From positions 18,367 through 82,366 of the forward strand of contig CANRIV010000009.1 of NCBI GenBank assembly GCA_947630805.1: a DNA stretch of 64,000 bases, written 5' to 3'. Position 1 is the first letter of the stretch, and each line of letters opens with the position of its first letter. This DNA is from an uncultured Lachnospiraceae bacterium (lineage in GTDB: Bacteria; Bacillota; Clostridia; Lachnospirales; Lachnospiraceae). Of this stretch, positions 25,582 through 36,863 are shown piece by piece. Position numbers and translations under genes: made by a program. The notes under the pieces are model-generated. The model saw nothing but the letters and a program-made list of their open reading frames with translations, had not been told where the DNA came from and did no database searches.

Positions 25582-26706
25582 TTATTTATTTTGTAAGAAC
25601 TCTGGAATTTTAAGTGGTTTTTCTTCTACTGTTCCACCATGCAGTGTGGAAGAATTTCTGGAAAAATCATTCTTTGGCGCTGCTGTGGATGGTGTAGCAC
25701 TGTAAGAGAAAGATTTCTTTGCCGTTCCCATACCAAACGGTGCTGCCTTGGTTGCAGGCTCTCCGATACCGGTAGCCATAACCGTGATAGAGCACTCATC
25801 CGGATATGTATCTTCGTATCTTACACCAAAGATAATATTTGCATCCTCTCCTGCCAGTTCCTGTACATAACTTGCTGCTTCATTTGCTTCAAAGAGACTT
25901 ACGTCACCGGTAATGTTAATAATAACATTCTTTGCTCCATTGATAGAAGTTTCAAGAAGCGGAGATGTAACTGCCTGCTGTACAGCTTCCGATGCCTTAT
26001 CATCACCACTTGCTTCACCAATACCGATATGAGCGATTCCTGCATCTCTCATTACTGTCTGAACATCCGCAAAATCAAGATTAATCAATGCAGGTACATT
26101 AATCAAATCTGTAATTCCCTGAACGGACTGCTGTAAAACTTCATCCGCCTTCTTTAACGCTTCCGGCATTGTTGTACGCTTGTCCACGATTTCCAGTAAT
26201 TTATCATTTGGAATCACAATCAGTGTATCCACATTTTCTTTTAATCTTTCAATTCCGGAAATGGCATTGTTCATACGTGTCTTTGCCTCAAACCGGAAAG
26301 GCTTGGTAACAACTCCTACCGTAAGGGCTCCCTGTTCTTTGGCAACCCGCGCAACAACCGGTGCTGCACCGGTGCCTGTTCCGCCGCCCATACCGCATGT
26401 TACAAATACCATATCGGCTCCTTTTAACAACTGTGCAAGTTCTTCCACATTTTCTTCTGCAGCCGCCTCACCTACTTCCGGTTTTGCACCTGCGCCCAGA
26501 CCTTTCGTAATTTTCTCACCAATCTGTAATGTCGTAGGTGCTTTGCTTCTTTTCAATACCTGCGCATCCGAATTTACGGATATGAACTCAACACCACCGA
26601 TGTTTTCATCTATCATTCTGTTTACGGCATTGTTTCCTGCTCCACCAACACCTACAACAATAATTTTTGCAACTGATTCACTTTCGTTTGTAGTAATTTC
26701 TAACAA
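25582..26706 (-). CDS. ftsZ: Cell division protein FtsZ
   Basis: [31 protein letters not shown]-terminal [10 protein letters not shown]. Confidence 0.98.
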   Translation of the reverse strand: MLEITTNESESVAKIIVVGVGGAGNNAVNRMIDENIGGVEFISVNSDAQVLKRSKAPTTLQIGEKITKGLGAGAKPEVGEAAAEENVEELAQLLKGADMVFVTCGMGGGTGTGAAPVVARVAKEQGALTVGVVTKPFRFEAKTRMNNAISGIERLKENVDTLIVIPNDKLLEIVDKRTTMPEALKKADEVLQQSVQGITDLINVPALINLDFADVQTVMRDAGIAHIGIGEASGDDKASEAVQQAVTSPLLETSINGAKNVIINITGDVSLFEANEAASYVQELAGEDANIIFGVRYEDTYPDECSITVMATGIGEPATKAAPFGMGTAKKSFSYSATPSTAAPKNDFSRNSSTLHGGTVEEKPLKIPEFLQNK

Positions 26707-26838
26707 GAGTTTATCCTCCTTCGTCTTACATAATTAATTTTTGTAAATTATACATAGGCATGGTAATCCCATATACATATATAATATAATTCTTTAGAAA
26801 AAATATCAACACTAAATTACTAAAATCTTGAAAAATAT

Positions 26839-27591
26839 CTATTTCTTATTCTTTTTTAATGTGTAAATCCCCTCTTCGTTTACTCTTTTCATATTTAAAA
26901 TCCCTTCATACCGGATAACATTATTATAATTATCATTAAAATCTCTCAACTTTTTATCCAGATTGCTCTCTTTTCCCATTTGTACCTGGATTTTCTTGAT
27001 ATATAGAGTAATTTCATATGTTTTTGAAATATCAATCCGTTTTACCGGATAGTTATACTCATCAATCTCTTTTGTCACATGCAGAAGGGTTTCCAGTGTT
27101 TTCTTATCTTTTGCATTTATTGTTTGGTATAATTTAAGGTCTTTCCACTCCAGGCCGGTTATTTTAGGAATTCCCTTCATTTTCTCTTCGCTGGCCTTGA
27201 GAATTTTCCCTGTATCATCAAAATAATAGTACACCTTATCCTGTTTCACATATCCCTGCAGTTTTTTTTCATAAGCTGTAATAAAAACCTTTGACGGAGA
27301 TTTGATTTTTACAGAGTACTGTTCAAAAAAATCTATTTTTCTGCTTCTTCCTATTTTATTTTCTATCCAAAAAATTAATGTATTATCAATTTTTGCTTTT
27401 TTTACCCACGCATTTACCTCTGCATGCGTAAACTGGTTTAAATCCGATTTTACCTGCACATCTTTCAGTGAGAATCCAAACACCACAATAACTACTATTA
27501 AAGCTATTACCGGAGCCGCTATCAGAATAAACTTCAACCATTTTCTTAATTTTTTCCGCCGGTTTCTTTTCCGCTTTCTTGTCTGTTTCAT
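26839..27591 (-). CDS. divIB: Cell division protein DivIB/FtsQ-type (POTRA)
   Basis: Basic N-terminus, single TM, POTRA-like segment; position between ftsZ and ftsW/spoVE. Confidence 0.8.
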   Translation of the reverse strand: MKQTRKRKRNRRKKLRKWLKFILIAAPVIALIVVIVVFGFSLKDVQVKSDLNQFTHAEVNAWVKKAKIDNTLIFWIENKIGRSRKIDFFEQYSVKIKSPSKVFITAYEKKLQGYVKQDKVYYYFDDTGKILKASEEKMKGIPKITGLEWKDLKLYQTINAKDKKTLETLLHVTKEIDEYNYPVKRIDISKTYEITLYIKKIQVQMGKESNLDKKLRDFNDNYNNVIRYEGILNMKRVNEEGIYTLKKNKK

Positions 27592-27615
27592 ATGTATCTC
27601 CTACAGATTTCTTAG

Positions 27616-28791
27616 CTACCTTATTCTTTTTATTCTTCGGGAAACAGATAATACAATTCCCATTTCAACCATTAAAAACAGAAGTGATGTTCCTCCATAA
27701 CTGATAAAAGGAAGCGAAACTCCTGTATTTGGTATACTGTTTGTAACAACCGCAATATTTAACACAACCTGAATTGAAATATGTGCCAATACGCCTACCA
27801 CCAGCATGGATCCATATAGATCCGGAGCATTGCTGGCAATCACGCGCATACGCCGTATCATAAAAATAAACAAAAGAATAATGCAGATAGCACCAAAAAT
27901 TCCCAATTCTTCGCAAACAATAGAAAATATCATATCGTTGTTTGCCTCCGGAACAAAGCCCAGTTTCTGTGCACTGTTTCCCAATCCTTTTCCAAACAAT
28001 CCCCCGGATCCTATGGCATATAATCCCTGCATAACCTGATAACCGCCCTCATCTGCATGTTCTTCCGGATTTAACCACACCAGTATCCGGGAAATCCGAA
28101 ATGCCTTTCCTGTGACAAGGCCCATGAGAAGAATCAGTCCCAGGCCTGCCCCTCCGGCTCCCACCAGAGATAATATGAATTTTTTGCAGGCGCCAGCCAC
28201 GAGAAGCATGACAGCGCCGATTGCCATAATTATAATTGCCGAACTGAGGTTGGAGGTCAATGCAATGACTGCTATCGCCCCAATCGCCGAGAGGGAATAT
28301 ATCTGATAACAGGTTTTCACATTGTCCAGCGCTTTGGTACCACATTTTGATAGCATATAAGCTGTCATCACTATCACACCGATTTTAACTAATTCTGCCG
28401 GCTGAAACTGAATCGGGCCCAGTCCTACCCAGCGCCTTGCGCCGTGACTTTCAATTCCGATAGGGGACCATACAAGTCCGACAGAAATAATCGCTGCGAT
28501 ATAAATTAATTTATCCAGTTTTTTCCATACCCGATAGTCCATAAAAATGACAGGAATCATAAACACGCATCCGATTAACGTGGCACGAAACTGTCTTTTG
28601 AGAAAATATGCTGAATCTCCCTGACTGGTCAAAGCAGTATAGGAACTGGCACTGTATAATAATACATATCCCAACAGCATAATAAAAATCCACACAAAAA
28701 GCAGGCTATAATCAAAATAGCCACTATTTTTGTTTTTATCCGGTTTCTTTTTTACTTCTTCCCCGGTTACAGGGTCATATTCTCTCTGCAC
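27616..28791 (-). CDS. ftsW: FtsW/RodA/SpoVE-family SEDS glycosyltransferase
   Basis: HGARRWVGLGPIQFQPAELVKIG; FVPEANNDMIFSIVCEELG; NTGVSLPFISYGGTSL. Confidence 0.92.
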   Translation of the reverse strand: MQREYDPVTGEEVKKKPDKNKNSGYFDYSLLFVWIFIMLLGYVLLYSASSYTALTSQGDSAYFLKRQFRATLIGCVFMIPVIFMDYRVWKKLDKLIYIAAIISVGLVWSPIGIESHGARRWVGLGPIQFQPAELVKIGVIVMTAYMLSKCGTKALDNVKTCYQIYSLSAIGAIAVIALTSNLSSAIIIMAIGAVMLLVAGACKKFILSLVGAGGAGLGLILLMGLVTGKAFRISRILVWLNPEEHADEGGYQVMQGLYAIGSGGLFGKGLGNSAQKLGFVPEANNDMIFSIVCEELGIFGAICIILLFIFMIRRMRVIASNAPDLYGSMLVVGVLAHISIQVVLNIAVVTNSIPNTGVSLPFISYGGTSLLFLMVEMGIVLSVSRRIKRIR

Positions 28792-28811
28792 TTTACACCT
28801 CTTAACATGCT

Positions 28812-30173
28812 TTACTCTGCAAGAGCGTTGACCAGCTCTTTAAACATATCTCCCCGCTGTTCATAATTATCAAACATTCCCCAACTGGCGCAGGCAGGAG
28901 ATAACAGCACTGCATCTCCGGGAACTGCCGCTTTTGCGCACTCTCTTACTGCTTCTTCCAGCGAGTCGGTGAATATAATATTTTTAAATCCATATTTACT
29001 TACGGTTTCTGCAATCTGATAAGACGTCTGTCCTAACAGTACCAGGCATTTTATTTTATCACCAAAGCTCTGAGCCCACGCATCAAAAGATACTTTTTTA
29101 TCATATCCTCCTGCAATCAGTACTGTAGGTCTTGTCATTGCTTCAATCGCCTTAATAGAAGCATCTGTATTTGTTCCTTTGGAATCATTATAATAGATGA
29201 CATCATGAATTGTATTTACGTATTCTATCCGGTGGGCCACTGCCTTAAAATTTTTGACGGCCTTTCTGATATATTCTTTCGGGACACCCATATTGACAGA
29301 AATTGCCACGGCTGCCATGATATTTTCTATATTATGGATTCCCACCAGAGAAGTCTCTTCTGTGGTAGTAATCAACTGTTCCGTGCCATTCTCCGCATAA
29401 ATAATATTTTTTCCATCTAAGTATACTCCCTGTTCCACTTTCTGTTTACTGCTAAACCATATGATTTTATTTGAGAGACGGGGTGCATAAGATCTTAAAA
29501 TTTCATCTTCATAGTTCAGTATTACAGGCTGATTTTTTTCCTGATTTTTTGTAATATTCATTTTTACATCTGTATAACATTCCATTGTATAATGTCTGTT
29601 CAGATGATCCGGTGTGATATTGAGAACAGCACTGACATCCGGACAGAATTTATGTATCGTTTCCAACTGAAAACTGCTGACTTCTGCCACGGTAACAGTA
29701 TCATTTTCTGAATAAAACGCTGTCGTCGTATATGGATTTCCGATATTTCCTACCACATCTACTTTATCATAATATGTTTTCATGATTTCACCCACAAGCG
29801 CCGTGGTAGTCGTTTTTCCATTGGTCCCTGTAATTGCCACAACTTTTCCTTTTCCTATCACATATGCCAATTCAATTTCTCCCCAAATAGGCACTCCGGC
29901 ATCTCTTACCTGATTGACAAAAGGTGCGTCGATGGCAATCCCGGGACTTAAAATCATAAGGTCAGAGGATTCAATAATATTCTGTGGAAGAGTTCCAAGA
30001 ATTACCGATACATTATCTTTCTCTTCCAATTTGTTCAAAATTTCTTCCGGAGAAAGTTTTTCGTTTCCATCATATAAAATAATATCTGCGCCTACTTTTT
30101 TTAAAAGATTTGCTGCAGCAATTCCACTTTTTCCCATGCCTGCCACTAATACAGTCTGTTCTTTCCAATCCAT
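28812..30173 (-). CDS. murD: UDP-N-acetylmuramoyl-L-alanine--D-glutamate ligase
   Basis: AITGTNGKTTTTALVGEI; LNITPDHLNRH; NDSKGTN; LLSPACASWGMFDNYEQRGD. Confidence 0.97.
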   Translation of the reverse strand: MDWKEQTVLVAGMGKSGIAAANLLKKVGADIILYDGNEKLSPEEILNKLEEKDNVSVILGTLPQNIIESSDLMILSPGIAIDAPFVNQVRDAGVPIWGEIELAYVIGKGKVVAITGTNGKTTTTALVGEIMKTYYDKVDVVGNIGNPYTTTAFYSENDTVTVAEVSSFQLETIHKFCPDVSAVLNITPDHLNRHYTMECYTDVKMNITKNQEKNQPVILNYEDEILRSYAPRLSNKIIWFSSKQKVEQGVYLDGKNIIYAENGTEQLITTTEETSLVGIHNIENIMAAVAISVNMGVPKEYIRKAVKNFKAVAHRIEYVNTIHDVIYYNDSKGTNTDASIKAIEAMTRPTVLIAGGYDKKVSFDAWAQSFGDKIKCLVLLGQTSYQIAETVSKYGFKNIIFTDSLEEAVRECAKAAVPGDAVLLSPACASWGMFDNYEQRGDMFKELVNALAE

Positions 30174-30185
30174 AATATTTCCTTT

Positions 30186-31172
30186 CTATAACGCCCAGTA
30201 GGCAACCAGACAAAGAATCGCAGTGACAACAGCAAAACCGGCTACAACCTGTGTCTCAGCATACCCACTCTCCTGAAAATGATGATGTAAAGGTGCCATT
30301 TTAAATACTCTTCTGCCTTCACCATATTTTTTCTTTGTATATTTAAACCATGCCACCTGAATAATATCAGATAAAGATTCCAATAAATAAATAAATCCTA
30401 CAATAACAATGAAAATTGGCATTTTCAGCATAAATGCCGTAGCTGCAACAAAACCTCCCAGCGCAAGAGAGCCGGTATCTCCCATAAACACTCTTGCCGG
30501 ATAGACATTATACAGGAAGAATCCCAGCAGCGCTCCCACAAGAGCTGCCGTAATAGGCTCCAGTCCCGAGCCTGCCGACACTGCCACACAGGTAAAGAAC
30601 ACTGCAATGATAATTGTAACACTTGTCGCCAGTCCATCCAGTCCATCTGTGAGATTTGCTCCATTCACGGTACCGAGAACGACAAAAAACAAAAACGGAA
30701 TGAACAGCCACATTGGCATCGTGATTTCCGTACCATTTGTAAACGGAATAATTGTAACTGTGCCCAAAGTAGTATATTTCAACAGATAAAAACAAAATAT
30801 GCCTGTAACTACCAGCTGTCCGATAATTTTCTGTATTTCCGTCAATCCCAGATTTCTTTTCTTTACTACTTTTATATAATCGTCTGCAAATCCAATCATA
30901 CCAAATCCCAGCATCATAAACAGTACCGGGACAATCGCCGTATTTTTTTCGACAAAAATAAAAATCAGAGATGTAACAATAACGCTGGCTATAATTATCA
31001 TCCCTCCCATCGTAGGCGTTCCCGCTTTTGACTGATGGGATTGCGGTCCCACTTTCCGTATATATTGTCCAAACTTCATCTTTTTTAACAGCGGTATGAC
31101 AATCGGACATAAAATTACGCTTACCGCAAATGAAATAATGATTGCCGCTATGATTGTTGTACTTGTATTCAT
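30186..31172 (-). CDS. mraY: Phospho-N-acetylmuramoyl-pentapeptide transferase
   Basis: GPQSHQSKAGTPTMGG; NLTDGLDGLA; YPARVFMGDTGSLALGG; APLHHHFQ. Confidence 0.98.
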   Translation of the reverse strand: MNTSTTIIAAIIISFAVSVILCPIVIPLLKKMKFGQYIRKVGPQSHQSKAGTPTMGGMIIIASVIVTSLIFIFVEKNTAIVPVLFMMLGFGMIGFADDYIKVVKKRNLGLTEIQKIIGQLVVTGIFCFYLLKYTTLGTVTIIPFTNGTEITMPMWLFIPFLFFVVLGTVNGANLTDGLDGLATSVTIIIAVFFTCVAVSAGSGLEPITAALVGALLGFFLYNVYPARVFMGDTGSLALGGFVAATAFMLKMPIFIVIVGFIYLLESLSDIIQVAWFKYTKKKYGEGRRVFKMAPLHHHFQESGYAETQVVAGFAVVTAILCLVAYWAL

Positions 31173-31173
31173 T

Positions 31174-32907
31174 TTATTCTCCTTGTTCTTCTCCTCCCAG
31201 CAAATATGGAAGAATATTTTGGTATAACTGACTGATTACCGGTGCTGCTACCTGACCACCATAATAAATTCCCTCCGGCTCATCAATAATTGCCATGGCA
31301 ATGACCTGCGGATTATCTGCCGGAGCAAATCCCATAAAAGATGCAATATATTTTCCGGAGCCTCTTGGAAGTTTTTGGGAAGTGGCCGTCTTTCCACCCA
31401 CTTTATATTCCTCTACCTGTCCTTTGCTTCCGGTCCCCTCTGAGATAACTTTTTCAAGTACGTTTTTCATTGTTTCCGATGTCTCTTTTTGAATTACATT
31501 TTCGGTCTCATTATATTGAAATTTTTCAACCACTTCTCCCGCTTCATTTTGAGATTGCATGGCAAAATGAGGGGTTACCAATTTTCCACCGTTAATTACC
31601 GCACTTGCAGATACCAGATACCGCACCGGAGTAATCTGAAAAGACTGTCCAAAAGACATTGTGGCAAGTTCTACATTTCCCACATTTTTTATCTGATGGA
31701 TAATCGTCCCGGCTTCTCCCGGAATATCAATTCCGGTTTTTTTTCTTATCCCGAGCCGGTCCAGATATTTATAGAAATTCTGCACTCCTACTTTCAGTCC
31801 TACATCAATAAATACCGGATTGCAGGAATTCATTGTTCCCTGCAAAAAGGTTTCCGTTCCATGCCCTGTCGTCTTATGACATCTTATTCTTCTATCATCC
31901 ACCACACGGAATCCCGGACAGTTGAATTTTGTATCCAGGCTGACTACACCTTCTTCCAATGCCGCCGTGGCTGTGACTACTTTAAACGTAGAGCCCGGCT
32001 CATATGTATCGTTAATACATTGGTTTCTCCACATTTTATTTAATAAGTCTTGCTTTTTTTTGGAAGACAGGTTTTCTTCTGTCTCATAATTTAATGTATA
32101 TGGATTGTTCAAGTCAAATTCCGGCGCATTTACCATCGCCAGAATTTCTCCATTATTAGGATTCATCACAATAATGGAAACGTAATTGGCCTTTTTTGCT
32201 TCCAGAGTATTATATGCAATCTGCTCTGCATATTTCTGAATATTTACATCAATCGTGGTGACAAGATTATTTCCGGATACCGGCTCTACACGTTCTTCCA
32301 GTGCACTATCCTGCTCAATTCCTCTGGAATCAGTAGGCGTAAGAATGAGTCCGTCAGTTCCCTGAAGATATTTGTCATATTTTACTTCCAGTCCTATGAT
32401 ACCCTGATTATCTGCCCCGGTAAATCCCAGGACCTTAGATGCCAGACTGGAATAAGGATAATATCTTTTATAATCTTCGTCAACCTTTACACCGGATAAA
32501 TTATATTCTCTAATCTTATCTCCGACACTTTTATCTACATTTGATTTTATTTTTTCTCTTACACTTTTTTTCTCAACTTTCTTTCGGACTTCGTCTTCTT
32601 CCAGTCCGAGTTCCTCCGTGAGAATCTTAATTACCCTCTCCGGCTCTTTCACCTGATTATAAATAACAGACACGGTACAGACTGTCTTATTTGAAGCGAT
32701 TACTTTCCCATTTCTATCCAGTATTTCTCCCCGGGGAGCTTTTATTTTTCTCTCCCGCTCCTGCACTTCCAATGCTCTGTCTGTATAGTGCTGAGATTGA
32801 AAAATCATAAGATAGACCAGTTTTCCCGTCACGCCGATACAAAATAGTATTATGCCCAAAACATAAATAAGTAGCATTTTCCGATGAATGGTTTTTACTT
32901 TATTCAA
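31174..32907 (-). CDS. Class B penicillin-binding protein (SpoVD/FtsI type), with KTA in place of KTG
   Basis: APRGEILDRNG; YEPGSTFKVVTA (SxxK); NSCNPVF (SxN); VGGKTATSQKLPRGSGKY. Confidence 0.92.
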   Translation of the reverse strand: MNKVKTIHRKMLLIYVLGIILFCIGVTGKLVYLMIFQSQHYTDRALEVQERERKIKAPRGEILDRNGKVIASNKTVCTVSVIYNQVKEPERVIKILTEELGLEEDEVRKKVEKKSVREKIKSNVDKSVGDKIREYNLSGVKVDEDYKRYYPYSSLASKVLGFTGADNQGIIGLEVKYDKYLQGTDGLILTPTDSRGIEQDSALEERVEPVSGNNLVTTIDVNIQKYAEQIAYNTLEAKKANYVSIIVMNPNNGEILAMVNAPEFDLNNPYTLNYETEENLSSKKKQDLLNKMWRNQCINDTYEPGSTFKVVTATAALEEGVVSLDTKFNCPGFRVVDDRRIRCHKTTGHGTETFLQGTMNSCNPVFIDVGLKVGVQNFYKYLDRLGIRKKTGIDIPGEAGTIIHQIKNVGNVELATMSFGQSFQITPVRYLVSASAVINGGKLVTPHFAMQSQNEAGEVVEKFQYNETENVIQKETSETMKNVLEKVISEGTGSKGQVEEYKVGGKTATSQKLPRGSGKYIASFMGFAPADNPQVIAMAIIDEPEGIYYGGQVAAPVISQLYQNILPYLLGGEEQGE

Positions 32908-32967
32908 TGAATCTTCCCGAAAAGACTTTTGTTATAATTTATTCTTTCTCTTTTCATAGAATTACTA

Positions 32968-34926
32968 TTATTCTGTTTTATCTTTTAAAACAAGGGAGCC
33001 ATCGTCTCCTTCAATAATTCCATTTTCATAAAACTCTTCTTTCATTGACTGATTTTTGGCTTTTTTTTCGATTTTTTCCGTCTTTTGAATACCCATGTAC
33101 GGAATTACCTGTTTCATAATGTCGGTCCACAATTCTGTATTGTATGCTGTCGCCTGAGGATTATCTTTTGGTGTATCCATCAATGTATAACAAACAAGTT
33201 GAGGATTCTCACAAGGTACGCAGCCCAGGAAAGACAAAATATACTGATTGTTCAATCTTCCTTTTCCCTTTCCGGACGTATCTACTTTCTCGGCCGTACC
33301 GGTTTTCCCGCCAATTGTGTATCCCTCGATTGCTGCTGTTGTTCCTGTTCCGCTCAGTACAGTCTCTCTCAGACACTGCTTGATAAAATCAGAAGTCTCT
33401 TTTGTGACAGTTTCTTTCACAAGCGTTTTGGAATAATTCTTTACCAAATCACCATTCTCCGTAACAATCTGCTTTACTACATGTGGCTCATAATAATATC
33501 CTCCATTGATAAGGGATGAAAAAGCAGACGTCATCTGAATCATATTAACCGTAAAATTCTGTCCAAAGGAATTGGTTGCCAGTGTGGAAGAGCCCATTTC
33601 ATCTCCTTCATACACAAGACCTCTTGTCTCGTTCGGCAAATCGATTCCGGTTTTTGTTCCAAAACCAAATCGGGCCTGATACTGGGAAAATAATTTTGCT
33701 CCCATCAGTTTTCCAATATACATCATATAATCATTACAGGAGTAAGCAACCGCCTGTTCTACATTTAATGTACCATGACCATCCACATCATGACATCTTA
33801 TGTGAAATCCTCCCACATTTTCAAAACCATCGCATACAAAAGTCGTTTTCTTATTTACTTTTCCTTCTTCATAGGCACCGGCCACTGTAAATGGTTTTGC
33901 TGTAGAGCCTGGCTCATAAGAATCCGTAATACAAAAATTGTTCCAAATAGAATTTAACTTTTCTGACTGTTTCTTCTGCGACATTTTTTCGATTTCACTT
34001 TCTGAATAATAATCTTTCAGACTATATGGCTCATTCAGATTAAATGTCAAATCATCTCCCATCGCAAGAATTTCTCCTGTATTTGGATCCGATATTACCA
34101 CGGCAATTCTGGCTGGTTTATATTTTTTCATGTATTTTTTGATAGATTTCTGTACAATACGCTGGATATTCATATCAATGGAAGAGATAACTGTCTGCCC
34201 GTTCTGCGCATCTTTTATGACAGTTTCCATATTATTTTCTGCATCCATATATCCATACTCTCTTCCGGAAACGCCGCGGAGAAATTGTCCGTAACTGCTC
34301 TCAATTCCCACTGTTGCACTGTTGTCCTTATTGGCAAATCCCAGTACACTGCAGGCAAGTGTATTATAAGGATACATTCTCTTATATTTTTTTTCAAACC
34401 AGACACCTTTTGTATTTCTTACTGCCTTTTTCTCGTCAGCAGAATCGGCATATTCATAATCGAGATATTTTTCAAACTCCTGGATTTCTTTATACTCTAA
34501 TTCCTTTAATACCACCCAGTAACTGTTGTTTTTCCGCTCTCTTATCGCTGTAATCATATCCTCCCGGTTCAAATGAAAATAGCGGGACAGCGCATTTACC
34601 GTAGGCTCCAGATAATCTTTGTCACTCATAATCACTTTTGAGTCTACAATCAAATCATATACCATTACACTGGTGGCCAGCACATTGCCGTTTCTGTCCT
34701 TAATATCGCCCCGTTTGTATGGAATGGTCCGGCTTGTGAAACTCTGCTGTTCCAGCACCTGAATCGAATACTCATCTCCTTTTTTCACATTCAGGTATGT
34801 AATCCGGGCACATAATGCAAATAAAGCTAGAACAATTATCCAAAAGACAATCGCTAGCTTTGTGTACATTTGCCTGTTAAATTTTAATTTCATTTTTCTC
34901 TTTTTTTCGTTTCTGACTCTTCTCAT
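32968..34926 (-). CDS. Class B penicillin-binding protein (FtsI/PBP2B type)
   Basis: RGDIKDRNGNVLATS; YEPGSTAKPFTVA; YSCNDYMMYIG; IGGKTGTAEK. Confidence 0.92.
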   Translation of the reverse strand: MRRVRNEKKRKMKLKFNRQMYTKLAIVFWIIVLALFALCARITYLNVKKGDEYSIQVLEQQSFTSRTIPYKRGDIKDRNGNVLATSVMVYDLIVDSKVIMSDKDYLEPTVNALSRYFHLNREDMITAIRERKNNSYWVVLKELEYKEIQEFEKYLDYEYADSADEKKAVRNTKGVWFEKKYKRMYPYNTLACSVLGFANKDNSATVGIESSYGQFLRGVSGREYGYMDAENNMETVIKDAQNGQTVISSIDMNIQRIVQKSIKKYMKKYKPARIAVVISDPNTGEILAMGDDLTFNLNEPYSLKDYYSESEIEKMSQKKQSEKLNSIWNNFCITDSYEPGSTAKPFTVAGAYEEGKVNKKTTFVCDGFENVGGFHIRCHDVDGHGTLNVEQAVAYSCNDYMMYIGKLMGAKLFSQYQARFGFGTKTGIDLPNETRGLVYEGDEMGSSTLATNSFGQNFTVNMIQMTSAFSSLINGGYYYEPHVVKQIVTENGDLVKNYSKTLVKETVTKETSDFIKQCLRETVLSGTGTTAAIEGYTIGGKTGTAEKVDTSGKGKGRLNNQYILSFLGCVPCENPQLVCYTLMDTPKDNPQATAYNTELWTDIMKQVIPYMGIQKTEKIEKKAKNQSMKEEFYENGIIEGDDGSLVLKDKTE

Positions 34927-34928
34927 TT

Positions 34929-35411
34929 CTATTTATCCGGTATATCTCCATATTGTATTGTATAACCGCTTTCACTTGGTTTGTAGTAAGAAATCTGATT
35001 ATCCGTTGCCTGACGCATTCCAAGTTTTGTTGTAGCCAGTTTATAAATATTATCCACATCCACATAACTGTTGATTGCATAATTAAGCGCATCATTCTGA
35101 GACTGCACTGTGCTGATTTGAGTTTTCAAATCAGCTATGCTTGTCCTGGTTTTTGAAATATCAGATTGAATGTGAAGATATGCAACACACATAGCAAGAC
35201 ATACTAAAGATACCACAGCAAGGAAAATAACATGAGGCGCATTCATTGTAAGCGCTCTTTCTCTTGCTCTGATTTCACGTTTTGAATGGCGCATATTCCG
35301 GCTGTCCGTATAGACTCTTCGCTCTCTTTCCGGAACTGTCTGCCGTACAGTATTTCCACTCACATATTCATCTCTGTAATATTCTCTTCTCACACGATTC
35401 ATTCCTGACAC
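34929..35411 (-). CDS. FtsL-like septum protein
   Basis: Single TM ([21 protein letters not shown]) plus coiled coil [28 protein letters not shown]; located between rsmH and a pbp gene. Confidence 0.78.
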   Translation of the reverse strand: MSGMNRVRREYYRDEYVSGNTVRQTVPERERRVYTDSRNMRHSKREIRARERALTMNAPHVIFLAVVSLVCLAMCVAYLHIQSDISKTRTSIADLKTQISTVQSQNDALNYAINSYVDVDNIYKLATTKLGMRQATDNQISYYKPSESGYTIQYGDIPDK

Positions 35412-36340
35412 CTTTCAAAAATTCTCAGTTTAGAACTTTTTGCCCTTTTATTCTTTTCTATTTCCTCGGAAGATGGTGTGATTGGTTTTCTTGTCACCAC
35501 GCTTCCTTTTGATACCTTTCCGCAAACACAAATCGGAAAATCCGGAGGACACGTACATGGATTTTCATTTTCTCTGAACTTTGTTTTCACAATTCTGTCT
35601 TCCAGAGAATGAAATGTGATAACACAAATTCTTCCCCGGGGCTTTAAATGTTCGATCATAGTATCCAGAGATTCTCTCAGCACATCTAATTCTCTATTGA
35701 CTTCTATGCGGATTGCCTGAAATGTCTTCTTGGCCGGATGACCGCCTTTTGCCTGAAACTTCATTGGAATCGCTCTGCGAATAACATGCGTCAACTCTTC
35801 CGTTGTCTCCAAAGGCTTGTCCGCTCTTGCCCTGACGATATGTTTCGCTATATTTCCTGCAAATCTGTCCTCTCCATAATCTCTGATTATCCGGTACAAT
35901 TCTTTTTCCGTATAATAATTTACAACATCTGCAGCCGTCTTTTTCTGCCTTAAATCCATCCTCATATCGAGAGCTGCATTTGCCTTATAAGAAAATCCTC
36001 TCTCTAAATTATCCAGTTGATAAGAAGAAACCCCTAAGTCTAAAACAATTCCGTCCACTTTTTCGACTTTTAAATCCTTTAAAATTGTGCCTATTTCACA
36101 ATAATTGCTTCTTACCAGTGTTATTTTGTCCTCAAATTCCTTTAAGCGCTCTCTGGCAGCTTCCAATGCCTCTCCATCCTGGTCAATTCCAATCAGTCTT
36201 CCTTTTGGGGAAAGTCTTTTGCAGATTTCATAAGAATGGCCACCGCCACCTAATGTTCCATCCACATATATTCCGTCCGGATTTATATGTAAGCCGTCAA
36301 TGGTTTCATCTAACAATACTGATACATGTCTGAAATCCAT
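35399..36340 (-). CDS. rsmH: 16S rRNA m4C1402 methyltransferase RsmH
   Basis: [13 protein letters not shown]...[42 protein letters not shown]. Confidence 0.97.
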   Translation of the reverse strand: MDFRHVSVLLDETIDGLHINPDGIYVDGTLGGGGHSYEICKRLSPKGRLIGIDQDGEALEAARERLKEFEDKITLVRSNYCEIGTILKDLKVEKVDGIVLDLGVSSYQLDNLERGFSYKANAALDMRMDLRQKKTAADVVNYYTEKELYRIIRDYGEDRFAGNIAKHIVRARADKPLETTEELTHVIRRAIPMKFQAKGGHPAKKTFQAIRIEVNRELDVLRESLDTMIEHLKPRGRICVITFHSLEDRIVKTKFRENENPCTCPPDFPICVCGKVSKGSVVTRKPITPSSEEIEKNKRAKSSKLRIFERCQE

Positions 36341-36404
36341 AACCACTCTTCTTTCCAGTTTTTATTCCATGTTCTTTTTTGTTTTTCTGCCGATTGCCAG
36401 ATAT

Positions 36405-36863
36405 TTAAATTCCTTTTTCTGCCATATATGCGGCCAGTTCGTCCAATTTCAACGCTACATCGTCACCTTCAATATAAGTTGACATCTGCTCGTTCCATTT
36501 ATCTATATCCCAGATTTCAATTCTTTCACCAACGCCGACCCATACGACCTCTTTATCTAATGAAGCGAACTTCCTTAAAACTGATGGCATAAGGACTCGT
36601 CCTAATTTATCAGTTTCAAGGTCAGTCGCTCCTGCGAGGAAAAATCGATTGAAATCTCTGACTTTCTTATCTGCGAATGGTAAACTGCTCAACTTTTCTT
36701 CCAGGGCTTCCCAGGCTGTTTTTGAATATGCAAAAAGACACCCGTCAAGCCCTCTGGTAATTACCAGACTGGTGCCAAGTTCTTCTCTGAATTTTGCAGG
36801 TACTATCGTCCTGCCCTTGGTATCCATTTTTTGCGTATGTTCTCCTGTAAACATTCCACTCAC
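36405..36863 (-). CDS. mraZ: Transcriptional regulator MraZ
   Basis: FTGEHTQKMDTKGRTIVPAKFREELG and the second AbrB-like repeat TDLETDKLGRVLMPSVLR. Confidence 0.96.
   Translation of the reverse strand: MSGMFTGEHTQKMDTKGRTIVPAKFREELGTSLVITRGLDGCLFAYSKTAWEALEEKLSSLPFADKKVRDFNRFFLAGATDLETDKLGRVLMPSVLRKFASLDKEVVWVGVGERIEIWDIDKWNEQMSTYIEGDDVALKLDELAAYMAEKGI

Noticed and set aside
26180-26737. 185-aa + strand ORF
   Set aside because: Antisense to ftsZ; no recognisable domain.
30508-31110. 200-aa minus-strand ORF in another frame of mraY
   Set aside because: Out-of-frame overlap of mraY; Trp/Tyr/Cys-rich composition.
31489-32043. 184-aa + strand ORF
   Set aside because: Antisense to a clear PBP gene.
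33085-33519. 144-aa + strand ORF
   Set aside because: Antisense to a PBP gene; Cys/Phe/Leu-rich composition typical of shadow ORFs.
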